Shown piece after piece: positions 52,842-61,816 of a stretch of 64,000 nt of DNA (positions within the stretch are counted from its first letter, which is position 1; each line of letters starts with the position of its first letter). A program made the position numbers and the translations under genes. Origin of the DNA: Bradyrhizobium viridifuturi (GTDB lineage Bacteria; Pseudomonadota; Alphaproteobacteria; Rhizobiales; Xanthobacteraceae); NCBI RefSeq assembly GCF_001238275.1, contig NZ_LGTB01000007.1, forward strand, positions 1 through 64,000, read 5' to 3'. The notes below the pieces were generated by a model, which had not been told where the DNA came from, did not search any database, and saw nothing but the letters and a program-made list of their open reading frames with translations.

Positions 52842-53537
52842 TCACAGGCCGATCTGGCCGTTGGGATAGAACTGGGTCAGCCACGCCACGATCAGTGTGT
52901 CGTATTGCAGGTAGGACAGCGCGGCGAAGCCGATGATCACGACGCCGAAGCCCTGCTGTAGGCGCGGCGCGATCCGCGCCATGCTGCGCACGCGGGTGGT
53001 GACGGCCTGTCCGCCATAGGCGATGGCAAGCATCGGGATCGCGGCGCCGACCGCGTAGGTGATGAGCTGCAGGCTCGCCCACGCCGTGTCCTTCGAAGTC
53101 GCGACGATGGTCAGGATCGAGCCCAGCACCGGACCGGCGCACGGCGTCCACACCAGGCCGAGCGTCGAGCCGAGCAAAAAGCCGCCGAACAGGCTTTGCG
53201 ACGGCATGGTCTGACTGAAGCCGCCAGCGGCACCGGTCAGCCGGATCGCCAGCCATTCGAACGGCGCCGGCCAGATCATCAGCAGGCCGAAGCCGGCGAG
53301 CAGGACGGCTGCGCCGGTCCGCAGCACGTTCGGATCGAAATCGAAGGCGCGCGTGATCGCGCTCAGCAGCAATGCCACGGCAGAGAATGACATCACGAAG
53401 CCGAGCGCGATCATCGCGGGCCGCGCCTTGCCGGTCTGGCCTATCGATACCCCAAGCAGAATCGGCAGCATCGGCAGGGTGCAAGGGGCAGCGACGGTGG
53501 CGACACCGGCAAGCAGGGCAAGAGCAAGGCTGAGCAT
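52842..53537 (-). CDS. CcdA-like transmembrane thiol reductase
   Basis: 231 residues, six membrane helices. The two redox cysteines are in VAAPCTLPMLPILLG (Cys19) and LVWTPCAGPVLGS. This is the CcdA/DsbD-core family that moves electrons from cytoplasmic thioredoxin to periplasmic thiol proteins. With the downstream thioredoxin-like gene it forms a split version of the DipZ protein. Confidence 0.9.
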   Translation of the reverse strand: MLSLALALLAGVATVAAPCTLPMLPILLGVSIGQTGKARPAMIALGFVMSFSAVALLLSAITRAFDFDPNVLRTGAAVLLAGFGLLMIWPAPFEWLAIRLTGAAGGFSQTMPSQSLFGGFLLGSTLGLVWTPCAGPVLGSILTIVATSKDTAWASLQLITYAVGAAIPMLAIAYGGQAVTTRVRSMARIAPRLQQGFGVVIIGFAALSYLQYDTLIVAWLTQFYPNGQIGL

Positions 53538-53761
53538 CGTCGTCCGTCCATCAGAAGTCCCGGCGCGCCAGAGGGCCGTGCCGGGTACGCCTGATGGTCT
53601 TCGCTGGGGCGGGGCGGCCGTTACGGCGGAGCCATCGCAGGCGCCGTCACGTCCGTGTGAGACAAGCCGTGATCGGCTTCGCGACCATGCGCCAGAAACA
53701 GAGCGACCCGGCTGGGGGGCATCCCGGCCGGGTCGTTGGAGGTTTACTTGGGAGGTTAGAA

Positions 53762-53902
53762 CTAGGGAAGTCTCGAAACTGAGTCAGTCACTTGGGTTGG
53801 GGTTGCGTCGTTGGATATCGGTATAGAGATCGCGTTTTTCCGGGTGATGTCGTCGATTGTTTCAATTGTTTCGTCGCCTGACTTTTTTGGCTTCGTGGAC
53901 AA
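53762..53902 (-). CDS. Candidate 46-residue acidic protein downstream of the ECF sigma gene
   Basis: A TTG at 53902 is preceded by GAGGAG nine bases upstream and opens 46 codons to a TAG at 53762: STKPKKSGDETIETIDDITR then KNAISIPISNDATPTQVTDSV. It lies 49 bases after the sigma-factor stop on the same strand. It has acidic character and no membrane helix. Position suggests an anti-sigma or co-regulator in the manner of NepR, but it lacks NepR's helical motif, so I make no functional claim. Coding status rests on the ribosome site and composition only. Confidence 0.4.
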   Translation of the reverse strand: MSTKPKKSGDETIETIDDITRKNAISIPISNDATPTQVTDSVSRLP

Positions 53903-53950
53903 TTGCCCGGGCTCCTCAATCTCCTTCTAAGTAACTGAATTTGCTTAGCT

Positions 53951-54562
53951 TTATGCCGCGACGCTGTCCACGCCGGCGCCCCTCAGGAGGTCGGCGAGCT
54001 GCTTGCGGGCATAGAACATGCGGGTCTTCACCGTGCTCTGCGGGATCCCGATGATCTGGCCGGCCTCCTCGACCGACTTCTCATGGTAGTAGACCAGATT
54101 GATGATCTCGCGGTGGGCCGGCGACAGCTTGGCGACGCAGGCGCGCAGGATCTCGCTGGTGGTGGCGCGATCGAGCGAGGTTTCCGGCGTGTCGGCGCCG
54201 TCGGCGATCTCCAGCACGTCGTCCTGGTCGATGTCCTCGTGCTTGCGCTGGCGCAGCGCGGTCAGCGCCTTGAAGCGGGCGATCGAGAGCAGCCAGGTCG
54301 AGACCTGCGAGCGGCCCTCGAACTGGGCCGCGGTGCGCCAGACGTCCAGGAACACCTGGCTGACCAGATCCTCGGCCATGGTGGTGTCGCGCACCATGCG
54401 CAGCACGAAGCGGTAAACCCGGACGTTGTGACGGGCGTAGAGCGTGTGCATCGAGGTGCGGTCGTTCTTGGCGATACGCGCGAGCAGCATTTCATCCGAG
54501 GTCGCGCGAGCAGCGTCGATGTGCTTCTTGGCTGCAGAGTTGATGGCGATGACGTTCGGCAT
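53951..54562 (-). CDS. ECF-type sigma-70 family RNA polymerase sigma factor
   Basis: 203 residues from the ATG at 54562, which follows CTGGGAGCCTGTC. Region 2 is seen as LYARHNVRVYRFVLRMVRDTTMAEDLVSQVFLDVWRTAAQFEGRS and STWLLSIARFKAL; region 4 as LSPAHREIINLVYYHEKSVEEAGQIIGIPQSTVKTRMFYARKQL. This is an extracytoplasmic-function type sigma. No anti-sigma factor with a transmembrane helix follows, unlike many ECF loci. A near-perfect palindrome lies about 112-140 bases upstream of the start. Confidence 0.92.
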   Translation of the reverse strand: MPNVIAINSAAKKHIDAARATSDEMLLARIAKNDRTSMHTLYARHNVRVYRFVLRMVRDTTMAEDLVSQVFLDVWRTAAQFEGRSQVSTWLLSIARFKALTALRQRKHEDIDQDDVLEIADGADTPETSLDRATTSEILRACVAKLSPAHREIINLVYYHEKSVEEAGQIIGIPQSTVKTRMFYARKQLADLLRGAGVDSVAA

Positions 54563-54673
54563 GACAGGCTCCCAGTTCGCCGTTGGGCGGCGGTTCGTTG
54601 GGAGAAAGCTAGTTAGCGCCCGTTTCCGGATGTCTGCGCCAAAAGCGGAAAATGGTTTCGTGACCGGGAGAAT

Positions 54674-54702
54674 TGTTTCGTCGCAGCCCGGGCGACGAAA
54701 CA
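54674..54702. promoter_or_regulatory. Palindrome upstream of the ECF sigma gene
   Basis: TGTTTCGTCGC-(7)-GCGACGAAACA, 11-base perfect arms, in the space between the sigma-factor start (54562) and the acyltransferase stop (54808). It could be an operator for the sigma gene or a terminator for the acyltransferase; the lack of a T-run favours the former slightly. Confidence 0.5.
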
Positions 54703-54807
54703 TTCGCGGCCAAAAGGCCTGTCATTTCAATGCACGGAAAATTCGAACGGTCGAATCCGGCCCTTGGGGAACGAATCCGGCTTATGACTTTCGGCACTAC
54801 CTGCGGT

Positions 54808-55899
54808 CTATTCGGCCGCCTGCAAAGCGGGCGTTGCCTTTTTCGGGGCAATCCAGAACGCATCGGGCCGCTCGAACAGGAAATTGGCCCGGACCGCCAG
54901 CGCCAGCCGCCAGATCAGCAGCGAGCCGGCAACGCCGACCGCGGTCACGATCAGCGAAATCAGGCCGATGTCGGGGATGACGTCGAACCGCAGCAGAACC
55001 GTGCGGGTCGCAGCCATCGGCAGGAAGAAGGCGAGGTAGATCACGATCGAGTGCTCGCCGCAGAAGCGCAGGAAGCCGAGCCATTGCGCCCGCGCCAGCA
55101 GCGTGCCGGTCACGATGATCGCACAGGCACCGGCAAAGCCGAGCACCAGCGAGACAACAGGCCACTCGCTGACATCGAGCGCAACCAAACCGCCATTGAC
55201 GAGCGCCCAGAGGCCAAGCCCGAGCAGCGCCAGCGCAGGCCGCGATCGCGCACGGTCCGACAGCGCGAACACATGATCGGCCAGCATATAGCCGGTGTAG
55301 AAATAGACGAAACGGGCGCTGAACTCGTCGATCACGTACCAGCCGGTCGTGACGTGCGCCGACTCCAATGCGGCTGCGATCAGCCAGATGATGAGCGGGT
55401 GGACGTTGCGCGTCAGCTTGGTGACGACGAAGAAGATCGGCAGCAGATAGATGAACCACAGCGTGCCGAACGGCTGGACGAAGGATTCGAGGTATTGCAG
55501 TCCGGCCTCGGCCCAGCCGGCCTCGGCAGCTATCAGCGGTGCCTTGAAGCCGAACTGGATCGTCACCCACAGCACGTAGAAATAGGCGAAGTGCATCACC
55601 TTGCGGTCGAGATAGGTGCGCCAGTCGCGATCGATCACCACCGAGAGGAACAGTCCCGAGATCAGGAAGAAGTCCGGCATCCGGAACGGCTTCGCGAACA
55701 TCACGACATAATGCATGAAGCCGGTCTGGTCGGCGGCCTTCTCGACCCCCAGCACAGAGTGCATCATCACGACCATGATGATGCAGATGCCCTTGGCATA
55801 ATCGACCCAATCGACACGCGCGGCCGCGTTCCCAAGGGATCGATCAAGTGATCGACCGAGGGAACGATCTGTCGCAGCGACTGTGCCGTTTGTGGTCAT
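54808..55899 (-). CDS. Acyltransferase family 3 membrane protein
   Basis: 363 residues, about ten membrane helices. Acyltransferase 3 signatures: VDWVDYAKGICIIMVVMMHSVLG (with the catalytic His in MMHS), PDFFLISGLFLS, and PFGTLWFIYLLPIFFV. The family O-acylates sugars of surface polysaccharides or lipids (OpgC and NodX are members). The first 28 residues carry a short repeat DRSLG..DRSLG. No sugar-synthesis genes are adjacent. Confidence 0.87.
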   Translation of the reverse strand: MTTNGTVAATDRSLGRSLDRSLGNAAARVDWVDYAKGICIIMVVMMHSVLGVEKAADQTGFMHYVVMFAKPFRMPDFFLISGLFLSVVIDRDWRTYLDRKVMHFAYFYVLWVTIQFGFKAPLIAAEAGWAEAGLQYLESFVQPFGTLWFIYLLPIFFVVTKLTRNVHPLIIWLIAAALESAHVTTGWYVIDEFSARFVYFYTGYMLADHVFALSDRARSRPALALLGLGLWALVNGGLVALDVSEWPVVSLVLGFAGACAIIVTGTLLARAQWLGFLRFCGEHSIVIYLAFFLPMAATRTVLLRFDVIPDIGLISLIVTAVGVAGSLLIWRLALAVRANFLFERPDAFWIAPKKATPALQAAE

Positions 55900-56116
55900 C
55901 CTTGTCCCGTTTCGGCGAAATCGGGCCTATCATCGACCCGACCGGTTGCTTTCTCCTTTATCAATACAAAGGATGTGCCAGCGAACCCTGGGCTCTGTCC
56001 CCGGTTCCCTGGACCGGGCGAATGGTCTAAGAGGCCTGGAAATCCTAAGAGAATCCGACGTTCGTTAACCACGGGACGCAGGGTTGGCTGAGTGCCGTGG
56101 CCTGCGATGAGACTCC

Positions 56117-58584
56117 TTGCCGCACCAATTCGATAGCCCGCTGCCGATCGACGCCGTGCTCGATGAGCTCGACCGCACGCTCGATCGCCACAACGCTGCC
56201 GTGCTGGTGGCGCCGCCGGGCGCCGGCAAGACCACGCGCGTGCCGCTGGCGCTGCTCGATGCACCCTGGGCCAAGGGCAAAAAGATCATCGTGCTGGAGC
56301 CGCGCCGCATCGCCGCGCGCGCCAGCGCCGAGCGGATGGCGAAGACGCTTCGTGAGCGCCCCGGGGAGACCGTCGGCTATCGGGTGCGGTTCGGCTCGAA
56401 AGTGTCGCGCGCGACGCGGATCGAGGTCGTCACCGAGGGCATCTTCTCGCGCCAGATCCTCGACGATCCCGAGCTCAATGGCGTCGCCGCGGTGCTGTTC
56501 GACGAATTCCACGAGCGTTCGCTCGATGCCGATCTTGGCCTGGCGCTGGCGCGCGACGCGCAGATCGGCCTGCGCGAGGACCTGCGCATCCTCGTGATGT
56601 CGGCAACGCTCGACGGCGCGCGGGTCGCAAAGCTGCTCGGCGATGCGCCCGTGGTCGAGAGCGAGGGCCGCGCCTTTCCGGTCGAGACCCGCTATGTCGG
56701 CCGCAAGGTCGACGCGCCGGTCGAGCGGCAGATGGCCGAGACGATCGCGACCGCGCTGCGCGCCGATGCCGGCTCGGTGCTCGCCTTCCTGCCGGGCGCA
56801 GCGAGATCCGCCGCACCCAGACCTTCCTCACCGAGCGCGTGCACGATGCCTCGGTCGAGATCGTGCCGCTGTTCGGTGCGCTCGACGCCGCCGTGCAGGA
56901 CCGCGCCATCGCGCCGGCGCCGAAGGGCATTCGCAAGGTGGTGCTGGCGACCTCGATTGCCGAGACCTCGCTGACCATCGAAGGCGTGCGCATCGTGGTC
57001 GATTCCGGCCTCGCGCGGGTGCCGCGCTACGAGCCTGACATGGCGCTGACCCGGCTCGAGACGGTGCGGGCCTCGCGCGCCGCGGTCGATCAGCGGCGCG
57101 GCCGCGCCGGCCGTATCGAGCCCGGGATCTGCTACCGGCTCTGGGACGAGCCGCAGACCGCGTCGCTGCCGGCCTATACCGCGCCCGAGATCCTCTCCGC
57201 CGATCTGTCATCGCTGGTGCTCGACCTCGCGCAATGGGGTGTCAGCGATCCCTCAGGCCTCGCCTTCCTCGATCCGCCGCCGGGACCGGCGCTGAAGGAA
57301 GCGAGATCGCTCTTGTCCGAACTCGGCGCCCTCGACGCAGCCGGCCGGATCACCGAGGAGGGTCAGAGCCTGCGCGCGCTGGCGCTGCCGCCGCGGCTGG
57401 CGCGCATGATCGTGGATTCCGCCCGCTTCGGCATGGGCGAGGAGGCGGCCGAGATCGCCGCCGTGCTGACCGAGCGCGGGCTTGGCGGCGACAGCGTCGA
57501 TCTCGACGTCAGGCTCGACCAGTTCCGCCGCGACCGTTCGCAGCGCGCCTCGAGCGCCCGCAGCATGGCCGCGCGCTGGGCCTCGCAGGTGAAGGCGGCG
57601 GTGAGCGAGCAGAAGGATCTCTCCACCGGCGTCATGCTGGCCTTCGCATTCCCGGATCGCGTCGCGAAGAACCGCGGCAATGGCAGCTTCGTGCTGGCCA
57701 ACGGCCGCGGCGCGGCCGTCGAGCAGACCGCGGCGCTGGCGCGGCTGCCCTATATCGCGGTCGCCGAACTGACCGGCACGGCGGCGAGCGGCCGCATCCT
57801 GCTGGCGGCGCCGATCACCCAGGACGAGATCGAGCAGCGCTTCGCCGACCAGGTCGAAAACGTGGAGGAGGTGACGTTCGACCGCGGCGCGATGGCGCTG
57901 CGCGCGCGCCGCCGGCGTTCGCTGCACGCGATCACGTTCTCGGAAGCGCCGATGTCGCTCAAGCCATCGGGCGAGACCGCGCGGGTGTTCGCCGACGGCC
58001 TGATCGCTGCGGGTCTCGACCGCCTGCCGTGGTCGAAGCAAGCAAAACAATGGCGCGATCGGGTGATGTTCCTGCGCAAGGCCGAGGACGACAGTTGGCC
58101 CGATCTGTCCGACGCCGCGCTCGCTGCACGCGCCGACGACTGGTTGGTACCCGCGCTCTACGACAAGACGGCGCTGAAGGATCTGTCGGCCGGTGACCTG
58201 TCGGACGCGCTGATGGCGCTGCTGCCGTGGGAGCTGCGCGCGCGGCTCGATCGCGAGGCGCCGACGCATTTCGAGGCGCCGACCGGAACGCAGCTTGCGA
58301 TCGACTACGAGGCCGAACAGGGCCCGACCATTGCCGTCAGGTTGCAGGAGCTGTTCGGGCTCAACACCCATCCCTCGATCGCCAGGGGTGCGGTGCCGCT
58401 GGTGCTGGAGCTGCTGTCGCCGGCGCAGCGGCCGGTGCAGGTGACGCGCGATCTGCCCGGCTTCTGGCGCGGCAGTTACGCCGCGGTGCGTTCCGACCTG
58501 CGCGGCCGCTATCCGCGCCATCCCTGGCCGGAAGATCCCGCCAGCGCGATGCCGACCAGGCGGGTGAAACCGCGCGGCACTTGA
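56117..58584 (+). pseudogene. hrpB: HrpB ATP-dependent helicase, interrupted by a one-base frameshift
   Basis: DEAH-box helicase of the HrpB family. N-terminal half: Walker A PPGAGKTTRVPLALL at 33-47, DEFH at 129-132 and SATLDG. The frame breaks near 56797, after SVLAFLPGAA; the next frame continues RTQTFL-like sequence and then SIAETSLTIEGVRIVVDSGLARVPRYEP, QRRGRAGRIEPG (motif VI), and the HrpB C-terminal domain to the stop at 58584. One restored base gives 822 residues, a normal length. TTG at 56117 is used as start (GATGAGACTCC before it). HrpB's precise RNA substrate is not well established. Confidence 0.87.
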
Positions 58585-58655
58585 GGTCTTTTGAGTTCCT
58601 CATGACCCGTCATCCTGAGAGAATGTGACCCATGAGCGGCACCAAACATTCAGTG

Positions 58656-58777
58656 TCGTCCCTGCGAAAGCAGGGACCCATAGCCACAGGGTTGGGTCGT
58701 TGAAGACCGCTGTGGCCACAGCATCGCGTAACTATGACCTTTAGTGGTTATGGGTCCCTGCTTTCGCGGGGACGACA
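58656..58777. repeat. Family A palindromic repeat, copy 3 (122 bp)
   Basis: Left hairpin GTCCCTGCGAAAGCAGGGAC, CCCATAGCCACAG, a variable centre, GTGGTTATGGGTCCCTGC and a right hairpin ending GGGGACGACA. It fills most of the 301-base gap between hrpB and the NCS1 permease gene; nothing else is evident there. Confidence 0.85.
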
Positions 58778-58885
58778 GATCGGAAGGATTCACACCTCGG
58801 AGGTCTGGGCTGGCGAGCGCTAGCAAACAGTGGTTAGATTTGCGGGCTGGGATGGGATCACGGGCTCGCAATTGGGGAGGCCGCC

Positions 58886-60352
58886 ATGAACCTCGAAAAT
58901 CCTGAGATCAAGAACGCATCGCCGTCGCTGTACAACGAGGATCTGGCGCCGGCCAAAGAACGCAACTGGGGCGCCTTCAGCATCTTCAACGTCTGGACCT
59001 CCGACGTTCACAGCCTCTGGGGCTATTACCTCGCCGCCAGCCTGTTCCTGCTCTGCGGCAGCTTCGTCAATTTCATCCTCGCGATCGGTGTCGGCTCGCT
59101 GGTGATCTTCGTGCTGATGAGCTTGATCGGCAATGCCGGGGTGCGGACCGGCGTGCCCTATCCGGTGTTGGCGCGGGCCTCGTTCGGGGTGTGGGGCGCC
59201 AACATCCCGGCGCTGGTGCGTGCCATCGTCGCCTGCTTCTGGTACGGCGCGCAGACCGCGGCGGCATCAGGGGCGATCGTCGCGCTCTTGACGCGGATCG
59301 ATAGCTTCAAGGCGTTCCACCAGTCGAGCCACATGCTCGGCCATTCCACGCTCGAGGTGATCTGCTTCGTCGTGATCTGGGCGTTGCAACTCCTGATCAT
59401 CCAGCGCGGCATGGAGACGGTGCGCCGCTTCCAGGACTGGGCGGGACCCGCGGTGTGGCTGATGATGCTGATCCTCGCGATCTATCTCTGCGTCGTCGCC
59501 GGCGGCATCTCGCTCACCGCGCCGATCCCGCAGGATGTGCTGCTGGAGAAGACCAAGGAGGCCGGCGTGCCCGGCGTGCCCGGCTCGTTCCCGGCGCTGT
59601 GCGCCGTCGCCGCGACCTGGATCACCTATTTCGCCGCGCTCTATCTCAACTTCTGCGACTTCTCGCGCTACGCGCCTGACGTCAACGCGCTGCGCAAGGG
59701 CAATATCTGGGGCCTGCCGGTCAATCTGATCCTGTTCTCGCTGGTCGCCGGCGTCACCACGATCGCAGCGTTCAACGTCTATCACGAGGTGCTGCTGCAT
59801 CCCGACCAGATTTCGGCGAAGTTCGACAGCTGGTTCCTGGCGCTGCTCGCCGCCGTCACCTTCGCGGTCGCAACGCTCGGCATCAACGTCGTCGCCAATT
59901 TCGTCTCGCCGGCGTTCGATTTCTCCAACGTGTTTCCGCGGCAGATCGACTTCAAGAAGGGCGGCTACATCGCGGCGCTGATCGCGCTGGCGCTGTATCC
60001 GTTCGCGCCCTGGGAGGGCAGCGCGGCCTCGTTCGTCGGGCTGATCGGCGCGACCATGGGGCCGATCTACGGGATCATGATGGTCGACTATTATCTGATC
60101 GCGAAGGGCCGCGTGAACGTGCCGGCGCTGTATCAGGAACACGGCGAATATCGCTTCCAGAACGGCTGGAACGTCAGCGCGCTGATCGCAGCCGCGGTCG
60201 GCGCCCTGTTCTCGTCGGTGCTGCCGAATTTCACCTCGATCCTTCCGGCCTGGTGGGCGGTCTATGGCTGGTTCTTCGGCGTCACCATCGCCGGCGCGGT
60301 CTATTACGCGCTGCGCGTAGCGATGCCGAGCCCGGTCGCCAGGACGGCCTGA
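58886..60352 (+). CDS. NCS1 family nucleobase/allantoin-type permease
   Basis: 488 residues with twelve predicted helices. NCS1 signatures are NWGAFSIFNVWTSDVHSLWGYYLAASLF near the N-terminus, TGVPYPVLARASFGVWGANIPALVRAIVACFWYG, and FCDFSRYAPD in the middle. The family imports purines, pyrimidines, thiamine, hydantoins or allantoin with sodium or protons. A GGGGAGGCC ribosome site precedes the ATG. No catabolic partner genes adjacent, so the substrate is open. Confidence 0.9.
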   Translation: MNLENPEIKNASPSLYNEDLAPAKERNWGAFSIFNVWTSDVHSLWGYYLAASLFLLCGSFVNFILAIGVGSLVIFVLMSLIGNAGVRTGVPYPVLARASFGVWGANIPALVRAIVACFWYGAQTAAASGAIVALLTRIDSFKAFHQSSHMLGHSTLEVICFVVIWALQLLIIQRGMETVRRFQDWAGPAVWLMMLILAIYLCVVAGGISLTAPIPQDVLLEKTKEAGVPGVPGSFPALCAVAATWITYFAALYLNFCDFSRYAPDVNALRKGNIWGLPVNLILFSLVAGVTTIAAFNVYHEVLLHPDQISAKFDSWFLALLAAVTFAVATLGINVVANFVSPAFDFSNVFPRQIDFKKGGYIAALIALALYPFAPWEGSAASFVGLIGATMGPIYGIMMVDYYLIAKGRVNVPALYQEHGEYRFQNGWNVSALIAAAVGALFSSVLPNFTSILPAWWAVYGWFFGVTIAGAVYYALRVAMPSPVARTA

Positions 60353-60529
60353 GAGGCCGCCTGCGGGCGGCAAATCGGGCGGCCGATATCATTCGGCCGC
60401 TTCAATGGGCTCGCATTAACCCTTCGCTCATCCTTTTCGCCAAAATGGCATTCTCGCGCTGCCGCCCTCGCTCGCGGCGGGGCGTTCGGCGTGGTGAAAT
60501 TGCGTGTTCGGTTTTCCGAGTATGGTGTC

Positions 60530-61042
60530 ATGCGTAACCTGATGATTTTCGCGGCCATCCTGATCGGGCTGGGCACCTTCATGGCCCAGATGGCCAGCAA
60601 GATGTCGCCCGCCGCCGCGACCACCGCAAAGCAGACCATCGCTCCCGCCGTTACGGTGGCGCAGGCCAGCGCCCGCACGTTCAGCATTGCGCCCGACCCG
60701 CGCGGTCATTTCGCGACCGACGGCCGGATCGACGGCCAGCGCATCAACTTCATGGTCGACACCGGCGCCTCCGTGGTGGCCCTCAACGAGACCTCGGCTG
60801 CGCGCTTCGGCCTGCGTCCGGTGCCGGGCGACTACACCTCGCGCGTCACCACCGCCAACGGCACCATCAAGGCCGCACGCGCCCATATCGCCATGATCGA
60901 GATCGGCGGCCTCACCGTGCGCGACGTCGACGCGCTGGTGCTGCCGGACGAGGCGCTGTCGGAAAACCTGCTCGGCCTGTCCTTCCTGTCGAAGCTCAAG
61001 CGCTTCGAATACGCCAACGGCAAATTGTTGCTGGAGCAGTAA
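60530..61042 (+). CDS. Clan AA retroviral-type aspartic protease (TIGR02281 family)
   Basis: 170 residues from the ATG at 60530. An N-terminal hydrophobic segment (LMIFAAILIGLGTFMAQMAS) anchors it to the inner membrane or acts as a signal. The single-lobe aspartic protease domain has the active-site FMVDTGASVVALNE. Later ITLDTALS-like loop and LGLSFLSKLKRFEYANGKLLL close the fold; proteins of this type dimerise. A GTG at 60491 could add 13 residues. Substrate unknown. Confidence 0.87.
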   Translation: MRNLMIFAAILIGLGTFMAQMASKMSPAAATTAKQTIAPAVTVAQASARTFSIAPDPRGHFATDGRIDGQRINFMVDTGASVVALNETSAARFGLRPVPGDYTSRVTTANGTIKAARAHIAMIEIGGLTVRDVDALVLPDEALSENLLGLSFLSKLKRFEYANGKLLLEQ

Positions 61043-61321
61043 GGCCGATTGGCATCAAAGCCTATCCAAGTCTTCCGCTGGATGTCTTTCTCCGTGATGC
61101 GGATCGTCTCCTCAGAACGGCAGAAAATTCCGCTGATACTGAGGAGGGTGGACATCCGAGGAGCCTCGAGGGAGCTCAGGGCGGCGCTGCTTGTTCACAT
61201 TTTGGGAATGAGAGGGCATCGAGTCGATCTTCGCAACGGCGCGGCATTTGCGCCAGACGTCCGCGGACAACATCAGACCTGAAGCGCCTTCGCAGAGTGT
61301 CGAGCCGATCTCCCGGCGTGC
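61043..61321. other. A/T-richer intergenic stretch, no gene recognised
   Basis: Left border of the accessory islet. A 77-codon plus-strand frame (61049-61282) and a 107-codon minus-strand frame (60832-61155) lack ribosome sites and domain features, so I do not call them. The drop in G/C at about 61,050 marks the junction between conserved and accessory DNA. Confidence 0.45.
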
Positions 61322-61813
61322 TCACCGCAAATCCCTGCTGCACTTTCTAATATAGTCGGGCGGATCGTCGAGATTCGGGCATCGCACGACCTGATCGCAA
61401 AAGACTTCGTCACCGTGTTTGAATATCAAGACTTTTAAACGCTCGTCTCTCTCCGTCGGCTTCCCAATAATAGCTATGCCTAGACCGCGATCGTCACCTG
61501 ATAGCGACACCTCATCTACGCCAAAAGCAAAAACGGATAGACACTCTTTCGGCACATCGGTCCATTGCCCATTGTGCTCGATGCGCATCGACCGTTCCAG
61601 GCCTACCCCAAATCCTTTTTTTCCGGGTTTCGGTCGCAAACTGCGTTGAGGGTGCGAAGTTCGATCTTCGCAAGATTCCCGCCTTGTTGATTTTTGAAAG
61701 TCAATGTCACGACATCCGGCTTACACCAGGGGCCGGAGTTTTGCCTTGCATACCGTTGAACTGGAGAGCAGAAGGCATAACGCTCCGGCGAGCGCGAGCA
61801 TTTTCATCGGCAT
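61322..61813 (-). pseudogene. Secreted cysteine-rich protein, possible partner of the upstream effector (two frame breaks)
   Basis: The ATG at 61813 is four bases after the stop of the upstream effector-like gene, so the two are cotranscribed. A signal peptide is clear (KMLALAGALCLLLSSSTVC). Then the frame must move past an extra C at about 61729-61732 to read WCKPDVVTLTFKNQQGGNLAK and IELRTLNAVCDRNPEKKDLG. A missing G at about 61606-61609 returns to the first frame for VGLERSMRIEHNGQWTDVP down to YIRKCSRDLR. The repaired protein has 163 residues with at least six cysteines outside the signal peptide. A periplasmic partner beside a putative cell-wall-active effector suggests an immunity protein, but no family is recognised. 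If the breaks are real the gene is dead. Confidence 0.55.
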
Positions 61814-61816
61814 GAC

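Noticed and set aside
53864..54684. A 14-base sequence (AATTGTTTCGTCGC) found both upstream and downstream of the ECF sigma gene
   Set aside because: A few chance matches of this length are expected in a 64-kb window, and the downstream copy lies inside the small open frame.
61049..61282. 77-codon plus-strand frame after the aspartic protease gene
   Set aside because: No ribosome site, no hydrophobic or domain pattern.
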